Positions 35,726 to 46,421 are shown, numbered from the stretch's first letter. The stretch: DNA of 64,000 nucleotides from Ahrensia sp. (GCA_002706335.1 PAKZ01000009.1:356769-420768), one strand, 5' to 3'. Program-made: numbers and translations. Notes: generated from the letters alone by a model not told the origin.

Positions 35726-36777
35726 ATCGCATTGATCGCATCGGCCTCGATCTCGATCCGGAAATTCTCCTCGACATGGCGGACTGCGTTCTCGCTCCAC
35801 TGCGCGCGCATCGGCGGGTCGTCGAGAAGCTCCACCGTCGCATGAGTCAGTGCATCGATATCCTCGATGTCAACGAGCCGTCCGGTTTCTCCATCGGCGA
35901 CCAGGTCCTCGAAGGCGCCGGCACGGGTCGCGACGACAGGAACGCCGCAAGCCATCGCCTCAAGCGGGGTCAGTCCGAAGCCTTCCCACCGCTGCGGCGC
36001 GATGTAGAGATCGAGCGCCTTGAACCAGGGCGAAATGTCCCAGTTCTTCTCCTCCGGCAGGAACAAAATTCGTTCTCCAAGGCCGGCTGACTGCGCCCTT
36101 GCGGCGAGATTATCGGCGAATTTCCGGTTCTCCTCGGTGACGCCGCCCATCATCACGGCGACGACATCGGGCCGGTCCGGCAGAAGGCGAAGCATCGCCT
36201 CGACGAAGAGATCGTTTCCCTTCTGAAAACGCACACGTCCGAAACAACCGACAAGGACGGAAGTTTCCGGCAGGCCCAGACGCCGGCGAATCTCTCTCTT
36301 GTCGGCTGCTGGGCTGAAAAGTCCCGTGTCGATGCCGTGATGGATGACAGTGTTTTCGACCTCAAGGAACCCGGCCGATTTCGAACTCGTCGCGATGACG
36401 CGGTCCATCCGGCCAATCAGCCATTTGGTGAAAGGCTTGTGGTCGCGCTGCGCCGCCGAGGTGAAGACCAGCCGCAGGCGCTTGCGCAGAAAGGTTTTGA
36501 GCAACAGGCCAGCGACCATTTCGATATTGCGGCGTGCGTGCCAGACACGAACCCCTGATGGCCCCCTGCGCGCCATACGCGCCACTTCCAGCAGCGAGAC
36601 CTGCGGGATGTTGCTGGGGATAGCCGGTCCGACTGTCGCTATGCGCAGGGACCGCGCCTGAACCGGAACCAGGCGGAAGACGGTGGATGTGACGCCCGAC
36701 ATGCGCTTCTTCAGATTGGGCGCAAGGATGTCGACCTCGCCGATATCCACCGAATTGCGCTTTGCTGAGCGCTCCAT
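35698..36777 (-). CDS. Glycosyltransferase family 4 protein
   Basis: A 359-residue GT-B enzyme. Donor-site motifs are VLVGCFGRVRFQKGNDLFVEA, VAVMMGGVTEE and the YIAPQRWEGFGLTPLEAMACG segment with the retaining E-x7-E pattern; the C-terminus ends HVEENFRIEIEADAINAIY. The frame extends into the tRNA gene, so the ATG at 36777 (MERSAKRNSVDIG) is chosen; an ATG at 36801 is possible. It lies on the opposite strand to the rest of the EPS genes, directly downstream of tRNA-Pro, but likely serves the same polymer. Confidence 0.9.
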   Translation of the reverse strand: MERSAKRNSVDIGEVDILAPNLKKRMSGVTSTVFRLVPVQARSLRIATVGPAIPSNIPQVSLLEVARMARRGPSGVRVWHARRNIEMVAGLLLKTFLRKRLRLVFTSAAQRDHKPFTKWLIGRMDRVIATSSKSAGFLEVENTVIHHGIDTGLFSPAADKREIRRRLGLPETSVLVGCFGRVRFQKGNDLFVEAMLRLLPDRPDVVAVMMGGVTEENRKFADNLAARAQSAGLGERILFLPEEKNWDISPWFKALDLYIAPQRWEGFGLTPLEAMACGVPVVATRAGAFEDLVADGETGRLVDIEDIDALTHATVELLDDPPMRAQWSENAVRHVEENFRIEIEADAINAIYRDLLAAS

Positions 36778-36878
36778 GCCAATCCAAACCCGCCTAAACA
36801 TCCAGCCACATCCGCCCGCCGGAAATTCCGGCAGACCGGGATTCTCAAACGCGACCGGCAGATGCGCGGGGAAAAGAA

Positions 36879-36955
<77 letters not shown>

Positions 36956-37033
36956 AACCGCGGAAAGCCCTAATTTATCGTCGTTATCGAGGCAAGCGGT
37001 AATTCCATCCAAGCCCGCAATTCGACACATCGA

Positions 37034-38872
37034 CTACTGCAATGCGCGAATTTCGTCGTTGGCTAGCCTTAAGCGGTCCGACATGATCCGCACCAGATTG
37101 CCGAGGATCGTGGTCATGATCATCGGCGATTCTACGCTCATTTCCCGAATACGGTCGACCGAGAAGCCGTAGCAGATGACAGGCACGTCGGCGATCACGT
37201 CGGCCGAGCGCTTGCCGCCGTCGAGAAGCGCCATTTCGCCGAAAGGACCGCCCTGCCCAACCGAACCGATTCGGCGCGGCCGACGCCCGTCGACATTGAC
37301 GGAGACGCTGACCGAACCGCGTCCGACGACGAAGAAAATGCGCGCATCATCACCTTCGTTGATGATCTTGTCGCCAGTGTTGAACTGGAATGTCGTTACC
37401 TCCGCCGAAAGCCTGCGCAGATCGTCGGTCGAAAGCCCGTCGAAGATCTCGATTTCGTGCAGCGGAATGATGCGGTCGTCGCGGCGCAGGTCGGAATGCA
37501 GCAGGATCGCTTCCTCGAATTGCTCGACCGCCGCATCCGTATCGTCCATCAGGATGACCCGAGAGCTCCTGTGGAACCGCGTTTCCAGCGCCGTGCGAAG
37601 CCCTTCGAGATCGGTCTTGTCCGACAGTTCCGTGAAAACGATGTTGCATCCCTTCGCCGCCAGCACTTCTGAGGTCTGGCAGATCAGCTCGATGGCGGTG
37701 CGGTCGGCATAGGCGGCACGCTTCATGTCGACAATCACGGTCGCTTCTGGCTTGGCGATTTCCGACAGCCGCCGCAGGAAATTCTCGGCCGAGCCGAAGA
37801 AAAGGGCTCCCTGGATCTCCAGCACGATCAAGCGATCGCTTTGGGCGGCGAGGAATTCGCGCTCGGTCTTCGAGCGAACGCGTTTCGACGGCACGGCAGC
37901 CGCGGAATATTGCCGGCGGATGACCGAGTGGACATCGGTCCGGCCGTCGAAGACATGCAGGCTGAAATCGTGCGAGAGCTTCTTGCAGGCCTCGACGCCA
38001 CGCACGCTGTTGCCGACCCGGTCGAGCGGCGGCGAATAAACCGCCACGCCCAACTGGCCGGGAATGACTGCGATGACACCCCCGGAGACGCCACTCTTTG
38101 CCGGCACGCCGACATCGAACGCCCACTGGCCGGCATAATCATACATGCCGCAGGTGCTCATGACAGTCAGTACATCGCGGACATTCTCCGGCGACAGGAC
38201 ACGGTCACCGGTCAACGGATTGACGCCCTGCGTCGCAAGGGTCGCCGCCATTACCGCCATGTCCCGGCAATCGACGCTGATCGAGCATTGCCTGAAATAC
38301 AGGTCGAGCACGTCCTCCGGATCGCGTTCCAGCATGCCGGTGTTCAGCATCATATAGGCGATGGCGCGATTGCGGTGTCCGGTCGCATGTTCCGAGCGGA
38401 ATACCGCTTCTTCGACATCGAGCTCCCGTCCGGCAAAGCGGCTGAACCAGTCCATCATGCTAGCCAGACGGTCTTCGGGAGTATCGCCGTCGACGAGTTC
38501 GGCAATGGCGATGGCGCCAGCATTGACCATCGGGTTGTACGGGCGGTTGGTGAGTTCGTCGAGAACGATCGAATTAAAGGATTCTCCGGTCGGTTCGACG
38601 CCAACCTTCTTCATCACCCGCTCCTTGCCGTGGCGCTGCAAGGCGTAGCCATAGTTGAATGGCTTTGACATGGACTGGATCGTGAAGCGGTTATCCACAT
38701 CGCCCGCGGTGTAGACCTGCCCGTCCACGGTAGCGATACAGATGCCGAACGTCGCCGGATCGGCCTGTCCCAGTTCCGGGATATATGTCGCTACATCGCC
38801 ATCGGTGTTGGATTGAAGAAGCTTATGGAGAGCATCCAGGTAATCGCTGATAGGCGAAACCGTTGATTTCAT
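37034..38872 (-). CDS. glsA: Glutaminase fused to STAS and cyclic-nucleotide-binding domains
   Basis: A 612-residue three-domain protein, twice the length of a simple glutaminase. Residues 1 to about 305 are glutaminase of the serine-dependent fold with S67-M-S-K70, NPMVNAGAIA, and GVSGGVIAVIPGQLGVAVYSPP. A STAS-like domain follows (about 345-445, IVLEIQGALFFGSAENFLR). A cNMP-binding domain closes the protein (about 470-600, GGPFGEMALLDGGKRSADV). It hydrolyses glutamine to glutamate and ammonia; the added domains suggest control by a nucleotide and by partners. The same architecture is known in rhizobia. It is monocistronic. Confidence 0.93.
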   Translation of the reverse strand: MKSTVSPISDYLDALHKLLQSNTDGDVATYIPELGQADPATFGICIATVDGQVYTAGDVDNRFTIQSMSKPFNYGYALQRHGKERVMKKVGVEPTGESFNSIVLDELTNRPYNPMVNAGAIAIAELVDGDTPEDRLASMMDWFSRFAGRELDVEEAVFRSEHATGHRNRAIAYMMLNTGMLERDPEDVLDLYFRQCSISVDCRDMAVMAATLATQGVNPLTGDRVLSPENVRDVLTVMSTCGMYDYAGQWAFDVGVPAKSGVSGGVIAVIPGQLGVAVYSPPLDRVGNSVRGVEACKKLSHDFSLHVFDGRTDVHSVIRRQYSAAAVPSKRVRSKTEREFLAAQSDRLIVLEIQGALFFGSAENFLRRLSEIAKPEATVIVDMKRAAYADRTAIELICQTSEVLAAKGCNIVFTELSDKTDLEGLRTALETRFHRSSRVILMDDTDAAVEQFEEAILLHSDLRRDDRIIPLHEIEIFDGLSTDDLRRLSAEVTTFQFNTGDKIINEGDDARIFFVVGRGSVSVSVNVDGRRPRRIGSVGQGGPFGEMALLDGGKRSADVIADVPVICYGFSVDRIREMSVESPMIMTTILGNLVRIMSDRLRLANDEIRALQ

Positions 38873-39034
38873 TCAATAAACCCCAAACAATCTCAGCAGC
38901 GCCCTTATGCCGGGCCCGCCATGCTGCATTGCAAACAAGTTAGTAAAGACGGGAAACGCTTGATCTTGCAAGAAAAAGCGGCCTTGACGAAAAGTTGGGC
39001 CAGAAATCGGTTCCGGCCGCACGACGGCGACCGG

Positions 39035-39592
39035 CTAGCGGGATTGGTCGAGTAGACGCTTGCACTCCAGGAGGTCGAACAACGCTTCCTGAAGAAGTGC
39101 GCGGTTCTCCTTGTCGAGCTGCGGCTTGCCTGCCTCTTCGGTTTCCTCGCCGGTCTTGCCGCCAAGGCCGAAAATGCCTTTGCCGCGCGCCTTGGGCTCA
39201 CCGACCAGCATATTCGCATCATTTTCGACAGTTGCCGAAATGCGTTCTCGCTTCTCTTCCGACTCTGATGCCTTCGCGGCCTCGGCGTTCTTGCGCGCCA
39301 TCTCCTCGAAGGCGGACATGTCGCCCGTACCAATGGCGACGGCGAAATGCACGCCGTTTTCGCGCAGCAGCTTCTGGACACCCTTGATCGTATAGCCCTC
39401 CTCGTAAAGGAGGTGCTTGATACCACGCAGCATGTCGACGTCATTGGGGCGATAGTAGCGCCGACCGCCTCCGCGTTTCATCGGCTTGATCTGGGAGAAC
39501 CGAGTTTCCCAGAAGCGCAGGACGTGCTGGGGAAGGTCCAGTTCGTCGGCGACCTCGCTGATCGTGCGAAAAGCGTCGGGGCTTTTTTCCAT
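39035..39592 (-). CDS. MerR family transcriptional regulator
   Basis: A 185-residue regulator. The winged helix is at residues 10-80: [36 protein letters not shown] and [16 protein letters not shown]. The rest is charged and lacks the cysteines of metal-sensing MerR proteins; a coiled coil at the C-terminus probably dimerises it. It follows ihfA on the same strand, the conserved rhizobial order fabH-ihfA-merR. Its ligand is unknown. Confidence 0.92.
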   Translation of the reverse strand: MEKSPDAFRTISEVADELDLPQHVLRFWETRFSQIKPMKRGGGRRYYRPNDVDMLRGIKHLLYEEGYTIKGVQKLLRENGVHFAVAIGTGDMSAFEEMARKNAEAAKASESEEKRERISATVENDANMLVGEPKARGKGIFGLGGKTGEETEEAGKPQLDKENRALLQEALFDLLECKRLLDQSR

Positions 39593-39695
39593 CGGCTACA
39601 TTCTTCCCTGCGAATCCCCGTAATACTAACGTCTGGCGGGGCAGGCGCAAAGCCGCGCGGCCGAATACTACAAAATTTCGGTATAAATTTTAACA

Positions 39696-39716
39696 GGGCC
39701 GCGGACGGCCCCGCCG
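39696..39716 (-). terminator. Weak intrinsic terminator after ihfA
   Basis: Read on the minus strand, GGGCCG and CGGCCC (39696-39701 and 39706-39711) form a six-pair stem followed by TGTTAAAATTT. The U run is imperfect, so merR downstream may still be co-transcribed. Confidence 0.35.
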
Positions 39717-39717
39717 C

Positions 39718-40035
39718 TTAGGAGTCGGATCCGCCGGTGGAATGTGCGTCGGCGATCTTCTGTTTCAAAACATTGGAAGCCTTAAACGTCAGAACGCGGC
39801 GCGGAGAGATAGGCACCTCTTCGCCGGTCTTCGGATTGCGCCCGATGCGCTCGGCCTTCGAACGCACCTGGAAGGTGGCGAAGGACGACAGCTTCACCGT
39901 TTCGCCGCGCACGACCGCATCGCAAATCTCGTCGAGGATCATCTCGACCAGCGAAGCAGATTCGCTGCGGGACAGCCCGACTTTGCGATAGACCGCCTCG
40001 GCCAGATCCGCACGCGTAAGCGTTTTGCCTCCCAT
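39718..40035 (-). CDS. ihfA: Integration host factor, alpha subunit
   Basis: A 105-residue HU/IHF-fold protein. [20 protein letters not shown] starts it, then [14 protein letters not shown], and the DNA-bending arm holds [20 protein letters not shown] with the intercalating proline. It bends DNA as a heterodimer with IHF-beta. The frame is open to 40071, but [10 protein letters not shown] at 40035 is the family start. It lies in the plsX-fabH-ihfA-merR run. Confidence 0.95.
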   Translation of the reverse strand: MGGKTLTRADLAEAVYRKVGLSRSESASLVEMILDEICDAVVRGETVKLSSFATFQVRSKAERIGRNPKTGEEVPISPRRVLTFKASNVLKQKIADAHSTGGSDS

Positions 40036-40133
40036 CTGACTGGGCTTCCCCTCAACACACTGAAAAGTCAAAAGAAAGGCTACCTTGTGACCGCTCGGGG
40101 GTCAAGCAAGGTAACCGGGACAGCCGGAAATAA

Positions 40134-41105
40134 TTACCACCGCACTAAAATCGCGCCCCAAGTAAAGCCGCCGCCCATTGCCTCCAGAAGGACCATGTCG
40201 CCCTTCTTGATGCGCCCGTCAGCTACTGCGACGGATAAGGCCAGCGGCACGGACGCCGCCGAGGTGTTACCGTGCCGATCGACGGTGACGACGACTTTTT
40301 CGTCAGCGATTCCAAGCTTCTTTGCGGAAGCTTCGATGATTCTGCGGTTGGCCTGATGCGGCACGAACCAGTCGATATCCTCTGCCGAAATGCCGGCGAC
40401 GGAGAAGGAATCCTCGATCACGTCGGTGATCATACCGACCGCATGGCGGAAAACTTCTCGTCCCTGCATGCGCAAATGGCCGACAGTCTTGGTTGTGGAC
40501 GGACCGCCATCCACATAGAGCTTGGACTTGTGACAGCCGTCGGAACGCAGCTTGGCGGCGATAATTCCGGTATCGGAAGTAAGGCCGGCGCCTTCCGAGG
40601 CCTCGACGACCACGGCCCCTGCCCCGTCTCCGAACAACACGCAAGTCGTGCGGTCTTCCCAGTCGAGAAGACGCGAGAAGGTTTCCGCTCCGATGACCAG
40701 CGCGCGCTGAGCCATGCCTCCTCGAATATAAAGGTCGGCGGTCGTCAGCGCATAGATGAAGCCGGAGCAGACCGCCTGCATGTCGAACGCCGCGCCATGG
40801 CGAATGCCGAGCCTGTTCTGGATGTCGACGGCCGTCGCCGGAAATGTGTTGTCGGGGGTCGAGGTTGCCAGAACGATCAGATCGATATCGTTCGGCTCGA
40901 GACCGGCCGAGGCGATGGCGTTGCGCGCCGCTTCCTCGCCGAGCGAAGCCGTGGTTTCGTCGTCTCCGGCGATATGGCGTTGCCGGATGCCGGTACGCTG
41001 GATGATCCACTCATCGGACGTGTCGACGATATGCTCGAAATCCCGGTTGGCCATGATGCGCTTTGGCAAGGCGCTTCCGATTCCGGTTACCGCTGTTCTT
41101 ATCAT
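40134..41105 (-). CDS. fabH: 3-oxoacyl-[ACP] synthase III
   Basis: A 323-residue beta-ketoacyl-ACP synthase III. The catalytic triad is readable: cysteine in [14 protein letters not shown], histidine in [10 protein letters not shown] and asparagine in [14 protein letters not shown]. It condenses acetyl-CoA with malonyl-ACP to start fatty acid synthesis. The ATG at 41105 ([15 protein letters not shown]) matches known starts; a GTG at 41120 overlaps the plsX stop and is an alternative. It is coupled to plsX upstream. Confidence 0.96.
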   Translation of the reverse strand: MIRTAVTGIGSALPKRIMANRDFEHIVDTSDEWIIQRTGIRQRHIAGDDETTASLGEEAARNAIASAGLEPNDIDLIVLATSTPDNTFPATAVDIQNRLGIRHGAAFDMQAVCSGFIYALTTADLYIRGGMAQRALVIGAETFSRLLDWEDRTTCVLFGDGAGAVVVEASEGAGLTSDTGIIAAKLRSDGCHKSKLYVDGGPSTTKTVGHLRMQGREVFRHAVGMITDVIEDSFSVAGISAEDIDWFVPHQANRRIIEASAKKLGIADEKVVVTVDRHGNTSAASVPLALSVAVADGRIKKGDMVLLEAMGGGFTWGAILVRW

Positions 41106-41116
41106 CGTGTGGACTG

Positions 41117-42181
41117 TCACTCCGGATTACGTTTTGCGGCTGCCTTGTCGGATACGTCTTCCGGATGCTTGCCGTGGAAATTCTTCAGATCGGTTTCGAT
41201 TTTTTGCAGCAGCGCGTTGCGGACCATGTCGTAGCCGACATCGATCGCCGCCGCGAAGCCTTCGTCGTCGGTGCCGCCATGGCTCTTGATGACGATACCG
41301 TTCAAGCCGAGAAAGACGCCACCGTTGACCTTGCGGGGGTCCATCTTGTCTCGCAGACGGCGAAACGCGCCGCGGGCGAGCAGGTAACCGATCCGTGCCA
41401 TCACCGTCCGGCTCATCGCGGCACGCAGATATTCTGCGATCTGCTTGGCAGTTCCCTCGGCCGTCTTCAGGGCGATATTGCCGGAAAAGCCTTCGCTTAC
41501 AACCACGTCGACCGTACCCTTGCCCAGATCGTCGCCCTCGACGAAACCGTGATAGTCGAGCGCCGGCAGATCGGCCTCGCGCAGCATCCGCCCGGCTTCC
41601 TTGACCTCTTCCTGGCCCTTGATCTCCTCAACGCCGACATTGAGAAGTCCGACGGTCGGTCGTTTTACCTCGATCAGGGCCCGCGCCATCGCCGCGCCCA
41701 TCACCGAGAAATCGACGAGTTGCCGAGCATCCGCGCCGATCGTCGCGCCGACATCGAGGACGATGCTCTCGCCGCGCAATGTCGGCCAGATAGCGGCGAT
41801 GGCGGGACGTTCGATGGCCGCCATGGTACGCAGGCAGAATTTCGACATCGCCATCAGCGCGCCAGTATTACCGGCCGAGACACAGACATCCGCCTCGCCG
41901 TTCTTCACTGCCTCGATGGCCTTCCACATGGACGACTTCCATCGGCCATTGCGCAGCGCCTGACTCGGCTTGTCGTCCATGCGCACCGACACTTCGCAAT
42001 GTTCGAAGCGCGACGCCGCCTTGAGTTTCTCATAGCGGTCGAGCACGGGCAGTACCTGGTCTTGCTGACCGAAGAAAACGAAACGCAATTCGGGGTGGCG
42101 CTCGAGCGACTTAGCCGCCCCGGGGATCACGACCGCTGGCCCGTGATCTCCGCCCATCGCGTCAATCGAGACTGTTATCAA
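41117..42181 (-). CDS. plsX: Phosphate acyltransferase PlsX
   Basis: A 354-residue PlsX of normal length. The N-terminal [18 protein letters not shown] is diagnostic, and [19 protein letters not shown] and [16 protein letters not shown] are conserved. It makes acyl phosphate from acyl-ACP for phospholipid synthesis. It lies between the DUF177 gene and fabH; all are on the minus strand, a common lipid-synthesis cluster. Confidence 0.97.
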   Translation of the reverse strand: MITVSIDAMGGDHGPAVVIPGAAKSLERHPELRFVFFGQQDQVLPVLDRYEKLKAASRFEHCEVSVRMDDKPSQALRNGRWKSSMWKAIEAVKNGEADVCVSAGNTGALMAMSKFCLRTMAAIERPAIAAIWPTLRGESIVLDVGATIGADARQLVDFSVMGAAMARALIEVKRPTVGLLNVGVEEIKGQEEVKEAGRMLREADLPALDYHGFVEGDDLGKGTVDVVVSEGFSGNIALKTAEGTAKQIAEYLRAAMSRTVMARIGYLLARGAFRRLRDKMDPRKVNGGVFLGLNGIVIKSHGGTDDEGFAAAIDVGYDMVRNALLQKIETDLKNFHGKHPEDVSDKAAAKRNPE

Positions 42182-42300
42182 ACCATCCGATCCCGTTTTT
42201 GTCTGCCTTTGGCAGTTGGCCGGGCCTCCCGGCGACCGGCGCGCAGACCATAGCTATTCTGCCGGAGGTCTCAACACCTTATTTTCCGGTTTGTTTCGTT

Positions 42301-42870
42301 TCACAGCTTATCGCGAAGCGCCGCCAGCCGGGCAAACGGATTGTCATCGGCATCCTCGTCGCCTTTGTCGTCCTTTGACGACACTTCGTCCAGTTCGGCG
42401 CCCGGCGCCCGCGGATAGGGATCGATGGCCAGTTCGAAGAATTCCTCCGCGATCGCGCCGGCATCGATCGTGCCGCCCTCGAATGTCTCCGGGATGTCCG
42501 GCCCCTCCGGATCGACAATCAACGCTCCGTCATCGTCAAGCGGCCGCCTCAGAGGCGAATCCTCCGGCAGGAAGACCGCATCGACAGGGATATCGAGTTT
42601 GGAAACGACAGGCTCCAGCGTAACGATACATTCCTGCACGATCTCCGCCCGGATCGTGCCGCGCATGCGGACACCGTCCTTGCGCCACCGCTTCAATTCC
42701 AGGTCGGCGTGAAAGCTCTCGACCGACGACAAACCGTGGGCTTCCGCGAGTTCGCCGCGTTCTTCCGCGGTCGCGTCGATGCGCACCGGAAAACCACCGG
42801 TCGGAAGGGTCGAAACGGTGACCGTACGCGAAACGGGGCTTCGAGGTGAATCTCCATGCGGCTCAGCCAT
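42301..42870 (-). CDS. DUF177 (YceD-like) protein
   Basis: A 189-residue acidic protein. The core GTIRAEIVQECIVTLEPV has the single conserved cysteine of alphaproteobacterial YceD/DUF177 proteins, and the C-terminal half is strongly acidic (DEVSSKDDKGDEDADDNPFA). In other bacteria YceD lies with rpmF-plsX-fabH and is linked to 23S rRNA or L32 metabolism. It starts two bases after the chaperone gene upstream and precedes plsX. Confidence 0.88.
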   Translation of the reverse strand: MAEPHGDSPRSPVSRTVTVSTLPTGGFPVRIDATAEERGELAEAHGLSSVESFHADLELKRWRKDGVRMRGTIRAEIVQECIVTLEPVVSKLDIPVDAVFLPEDSPLRRPLDDDGALIVDPEGPDIPETFEGGTIDAGAIAEEFFELAIDPYPRAPGAELDEVSSKDDKGDEDADDNPFARLAALRDKL

Positions 42871-42872
42871 GA

Positions 42873-43424
42873 TCAGCCCTCCGCATGCGCGGCTGGTTCC
42901 GGAAACCGGATCACGCCCGTCAAGAGTTCCGCGTCCGGGAGCTGCTTCAATCCGTCCGCGGCGTGCATCATGTAGCCGGCCATACTGACGCGGTCGACCG
43001 CATCGGGTGTTTCAGGCGCAATATTGCGGGCAATGGCCTCACCCAGGGCTTCAGGGTCGCCTTGATCGAGGGCTTTCCAGTAATTGCCCATGCGCCCATA
43101 GAACATTCGGGCCAGCTTCTTCATGCGTTTTGGTACCGAAGGATCGCCGACGCCAAGCTCCCGGATCGAATGATCGACATCCTTGAAGAACTCGTCGAGC
43201 ACATCCTGCGACAGCCCCTCGGCGGCGCCCTCCAGTCCCCGTGTTCGGTAGAGAAAGAGAATCATATGCAGTCCGACGCTTTCGTAACGCCCGAGCGGTG
43301 TATCCGGTACGCCCCAATCGGCGTAAAAGACCGGATTGCGCGCCGCGGTCACGATCGAGGTGTAGGCCGAGTCGACAATTCTTCGGTTAAGGTTCGTTCT
43401 TCGCCGAAACAGTGACATAATCAT
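42873..43424 (-). CDS. Ubiquinol-cytochrome c chaperone (CBP3/UQCC1) family protein
   Basis: A 183-residue protein with the CBP3 core: NPVFYADWGVPDTPLGRYES, HMILFLYRTRG, DEFFKDVDHSIRELGVGD and MKKLARMFYGRMGNY. In mitochondria CBP3 helps cytochrome b assembly in complex III; the bacterial protein is thought to act similarly. The frame runs to 43643, but the ATG at 43424 gives MIMSLFRRRTNLNRR, the normal N-terminus. It is divergent from bamE, whose reading frame region abuts it. Confidence 0.88.
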   Translation of the reverse strand: MIMSLFRRRTNLNRRIVDSAYTSIVTAARNPVFYADWGVPDTPLGRYESVGLHMILFLYRTRGLEGAAEGLSQDVLDEFFKDVDHSIRELGVGDPSVPKRMKKLARMFYGRMGNYWKALDQGDPEALGEAIARNIAPETPDAVDRVSMAGYMMHAADGLKQLPDAELLTGVIRFPEPAAHAEG

Positions 43425-43539
43425 TGTGCAAACGCACCTTTCATCGCGCAGCCCATCCCGGGCGGCGACCTTGAAACCGAACGGGACTCGGTTTACCGAA
43501 CCCAAGACAGGCTTTCGGCCTTTGAGACTGACGGAGATG

Positions 43540-44058
43540 ATGGTGGCGCCACAAAAAATCAAGTCGAGAATGCGTTTGGCGTCTGCCCTCCCCGTTTTGC
43601 TCGCGTCCGGTACGATCGCGCTCAGCGGCTGCACGACCCCCAAAGTACTGTCGCCCAGCTCGTTTTCGCCGAGCGAAACCTACAAACAGGGTTTCGTCAT
43701 CGACGAGGAGACGCTGCAGCTCGTACCGCCGGGATCCAGCCGAGAGCAGGTCTTGCTGACGCTCGGCACGCCGACAACGAAGGAAGTCTTCGACAACGAG
43801 GTCTTCTACTACATTTCGCAAACGCGCAGGCGGCCGGTCGCCTTCATGAAGCCGAAGTTGATCGATCAGCGCATCCTGGCCGTCTACTTCACCGAAGACG
43901 GCACAGTGGACCGCATCGCCAATTACGGAATGCAAGACGGCCGAGTCTTCGATTTCATCACCCGCACGACGCCGACGCGCGGCAAGGACGAGACCTTCCT
44001 CGCCCAGATCCTGTCCGGCGGACTCATGCCGACTGCGGAAAGCGCGCTGAAGAGGTAA
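43540..44058 (+). CDS. bamE: Outer membrane protein assembly factor BamE
   Basis: About 172 residues. A signal peptide ends in the lipobox LSGC, so this is an outer-membrane lipoprotein. The SmpA/OmlA core follows: LQLVPPGSSREQVLLTLGTP, EVFYYISQ and ILAVYFTEDGTVDRIANYG. BamE is an accessory subunit of the BAM complex for beta-barrel insertion. The start is uncertain: ATG codons at 43537, 43540 and 43570 are all possible, the first two next to a GGAG. It ends at a bidirectional terminator shared with hppA. Confidence 0.92.
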   Translation: MVAPQKIKSRMRLASALPVLLASGTIALSGCTTPKVLSPSSFSPSETYKQGFVIDEETLQLVPPGSSREQVLLTLGTPTTKEVFDNEVFYYISQTRRRPVAFMKPKLIDQRILAVYFTEDGTVDRIANYGMQDGRVFDFITRTTPTRGKDETFLAQILSGGLMPTAESALKR

Positions 44059-44082
44059 TCCGGCACGTAAATCCGGCAATGA

Positions 44083-44118
44083 AAAACCGGCGGTGGTTTC
44101 CCACCGCCGGTTTTTGTT
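44083..44118. terminator. Bidirectional intrinsic terminator between bamE and hppA
   Basis: AAAACCGGCGGTGG (44083-44096) pairs with CCACCGCCGGTTTT (44101-44114) around a four-base loop. T runs follow on plus, and A runs before it give T runs on minus. Confidence 0.92.
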
Positions 44119-44134
44119 TTGAGCCGGATCGGCG

Positions 44135-46267
44135 TCAGTGCGCCAGGATCGCCAGCAGCAGCAAGGCCACGATATTGGTGATCTTGATGGCCGGGTTCAC
44201 AGCCGGACCGGCGGTGTCCTTGTAGGGATCGCCGACGGTGTCGCCAGTGACCGAAGCCTTGTGGGCCTCCGAACCCTTCTCGTGCTTGACGCCGTCCTTG
44301 TCGACAAAGCCGTCCTCGAAGGACTTCTTGGCATTATCCCAGGCGCCGCCGCCCGAGGTCATCGAGATGGCGACAAACAGGCCGTTGACGATCACGCCAA
44401 GCAGCATGGCACCGAGCGCGGCGAAGGCCGAGGCCTTGGAACCGGAGATCAGCAGCACGCCGAAATAGACGACGAGCGGAGCCAGAACCGGAAGCAGCGA
44501 CGGGATGATCATTTCCTTGATCGCCGCCTTGGTCAGCATATCGACCGCACGGGCATAATCCGGACGGTCCTTGCCTTCCATGATACCCGGCTTTTCCTTG
44601 AACTGCCGACGCACTTCCTCGACCACCGCGCCGCCTGCGCGTCCGACAGCCGTCATCGCCATACCGCCGAAGAGATAAGGGATCAGACCGCCGAAGATCA
44701 GGCCGGCAACCACATAGGGGTTGGACAGCGAGAAGGAGATGTCACCCATGCCCTGGAAATACGGGAACTGGTCCGCATTCGCGGCGAAGAAGCCCAAGTC
44801 GTTGGAATATGCGGCAAACAGCACCAGCGCGCCAAGACCGGCGGAACCGATCGCGTAACCCTTGGTGACGGCCTTGGTGGTGTTACCCACCGCGTCGAGC
44901 GCATCGGTCGACTTGCGCACTTCCGGATCGAGGCCGGACATCTCGGCGATGCCGCCCGCGTTGTCGGTAACAGGGCCGAAAGCGTCGAGCGCAACGATCA
45001 TGCCGGCAATGCCCAGCATGGCCGTGACGGCGATACCGGTGCCGAACAGACCGGCCAGCTGGAACGTCACGATGATGCCGCCGACAATGACGATCGCGGG
45101 AAGCGCCGTCGCTTCAAGCGACACGGCGAGACCCTGGATCACATTGGTGCCGTGACCTGTGACCGAGGCTTGGGCAATCGAGTTCACCGGGCGCTTGTTC
45201 GTGCCCGTATAGTACTCGGTGATCACCACGATCAGCGCGGTGACGAGCAAGCCTATCAACCCGCATATGAACAGGTTGGTGCCGGTAATCACGGATCCGT
45301 TGCCAAGCGCGATATCGCCCCAGCCGACGGTCAACGAAGTGGCGCCACCGAGACCGACCACCGACAGGAGGCCGGTGACGATAAGGCCCTTGTAAAGCGC
45401 GCCCATGATCGAGCCGTTGGTGCCTAGCTTCACGAAGAAGGTGCCGATGATCGACGTGACAATCGATGCACCGCAGATCGCGAGCGGGTAGATCATGATC
45501 GAATCGAGGATTTCGGTGCCGGCAAAGAAGATCGCGCCGAGCACCATGGTGGCGACAACCGTCACCGCATAGGTCTCGAACAGGTCGGCTGCCATACCGG
45601 CACAGTCGCCGACATTGTCGCCGACGTTGTCGGCGATTGTGGCCGGGGTGCGCGGATCGTCTTCCGGAATGCCGGCTTCCACTTTACCGACGAGGTCACC
45701 GCCAACATCTGCACCCTTGGTGAAGATACCGCCGCCAAGACGGGCGAAAATGGAGATCAGCGACGCGCCGAAGCCGAGCGCAACAAGTGCATCGATCACG
45801 GTGCGATCGTTTGCCGGAACGATGATTTCGGTCAATACGTAATAGTAAACCGAGACGCCGAGCAGCGCGAGGCCAGCGACGAGCATGCCGGTGATCGCGC
45901 CCGACTTGAATGCGATCTCCAGTCCGGCCGCAAGGCTGTGCGAGGACGCCTGGGCGGTGCGCACATTGGCGCGAACCGAAACGTGCATGCCGATATACCC
46001 GGCGAGCCCGGACAGAACCGCGCCAATCAGGAAGCCAAAGGCAGCCTCGGCAGTCAGAAGGAACCATGTTCCAACGAAGACGATGACGCCCACTATGGCG
46101 ATCGTCGTGTACTGGCGATTGAGATAAGCTTGCGCGCCCTCGCGGATCGCACCTGCGATCTCCTGCATGCGCGCATTTCCCTGGTCTGCGGCCAGGACCG
46201 ATTGCGTCGCCCATATCGCGTAAACGATTGAAAGCAGTCCGCAAGCGATGACAGCTAAAAGTACCAT
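44135..46267 (-). CDS. hppA: Membrane-bound proton-pumping pyrophosphatase, K+-independent
   Basis: A 710-residue H+-translocating pyrophosphatase with about 16 helices. The pyrophosphate site motif [20 protein letters not shown] is present with [20 protein letters not shown] and a second acidic loop near the C-terminus ([24 protein letters not shown]). The residue after GNTT is lysine ([10 protein letters not shown]), which marks the K+-independent subfamily. It uses pyrophosphate to pump protons out of the cytoplasm. It is monocistronic and ends at the shared terminator. Confidence 0.97.
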   Translation of the reverse strand: MVLLAVIACGLLSIVYAIWATQSVLAADQGNARMQEIAGAIREGAQAYLNRQYTTIAIVGVIVFVGTWFLLTAEAAFGFLIGAVLSGLAGYIGMHVSVRANVRTAQASSHSLAAGLEIAFKSGAITGMLVAGLALLGVSVYYYVLTEIIVPANDRTVIDALVALGFGASLISIFARLGGGIFTKGADVGGDLVGKVEAGIPEDDPRTPATIADNVGDNVGDCAGMAADLFETYAVTVVATMVLGAIFFAGTEILDSIMIYPLAICGASIVTSIIGTFFVKLGTNGSIMGALYKGLIVTGLLSVVGLGGATSLTVGWGDIALGNGSVITGTNLFICGLIGLLVTALIVVITEYYTGTNKRPVNSIAQASVTGHGTNVIQGLAVSLEATALPAIVIVGGIIVTFQLAGLFGTGIAVTAMLGIAGMIVALDAFGPVTDNAGGIAEMSGLDPEVRKSTDALDAVGNTTKAVTKGYAIGSAGLGALVLFAAYSNDLGFFAANADQFPYFQGMGDISFSLSNPYVVAGLIFGGLIPYLFGGMAMTAVGRAGGAVVEEVRRQFKEKPGIMEGKDRPDYARAVDMLTKAAIKEMIIPSLLPVLAPLVVYFGVLLISGSKASAFAALGAMLLGVIVNGLFVAISMTSGGGAWDNAKKSFEDGFVDKDGVKHEKGSEAHKASVTGDTVGDPYKDTAGPAVNPAIKITNIVALLLLAILAH

Positions 46268-46421
46268 TCCCGTTTCCCTTGATTATCCCGGACCAGAATT
46301 CCCCTCCCTGGCCCTCAAAGATATCTCCATTGGCGCCTAGAACACTGCCAAGGTCGGGGCATTGGTAGTAGAAGGCGCAAGTGGAGGTCAAGCGGCGTCG
46401 GGCCCGGTTACCCCGGAATAG

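Noticed and set aside
44138..45427. 429-codon plus-strand frame
   Set aside because: Antisense to hppA, with no family likeness.
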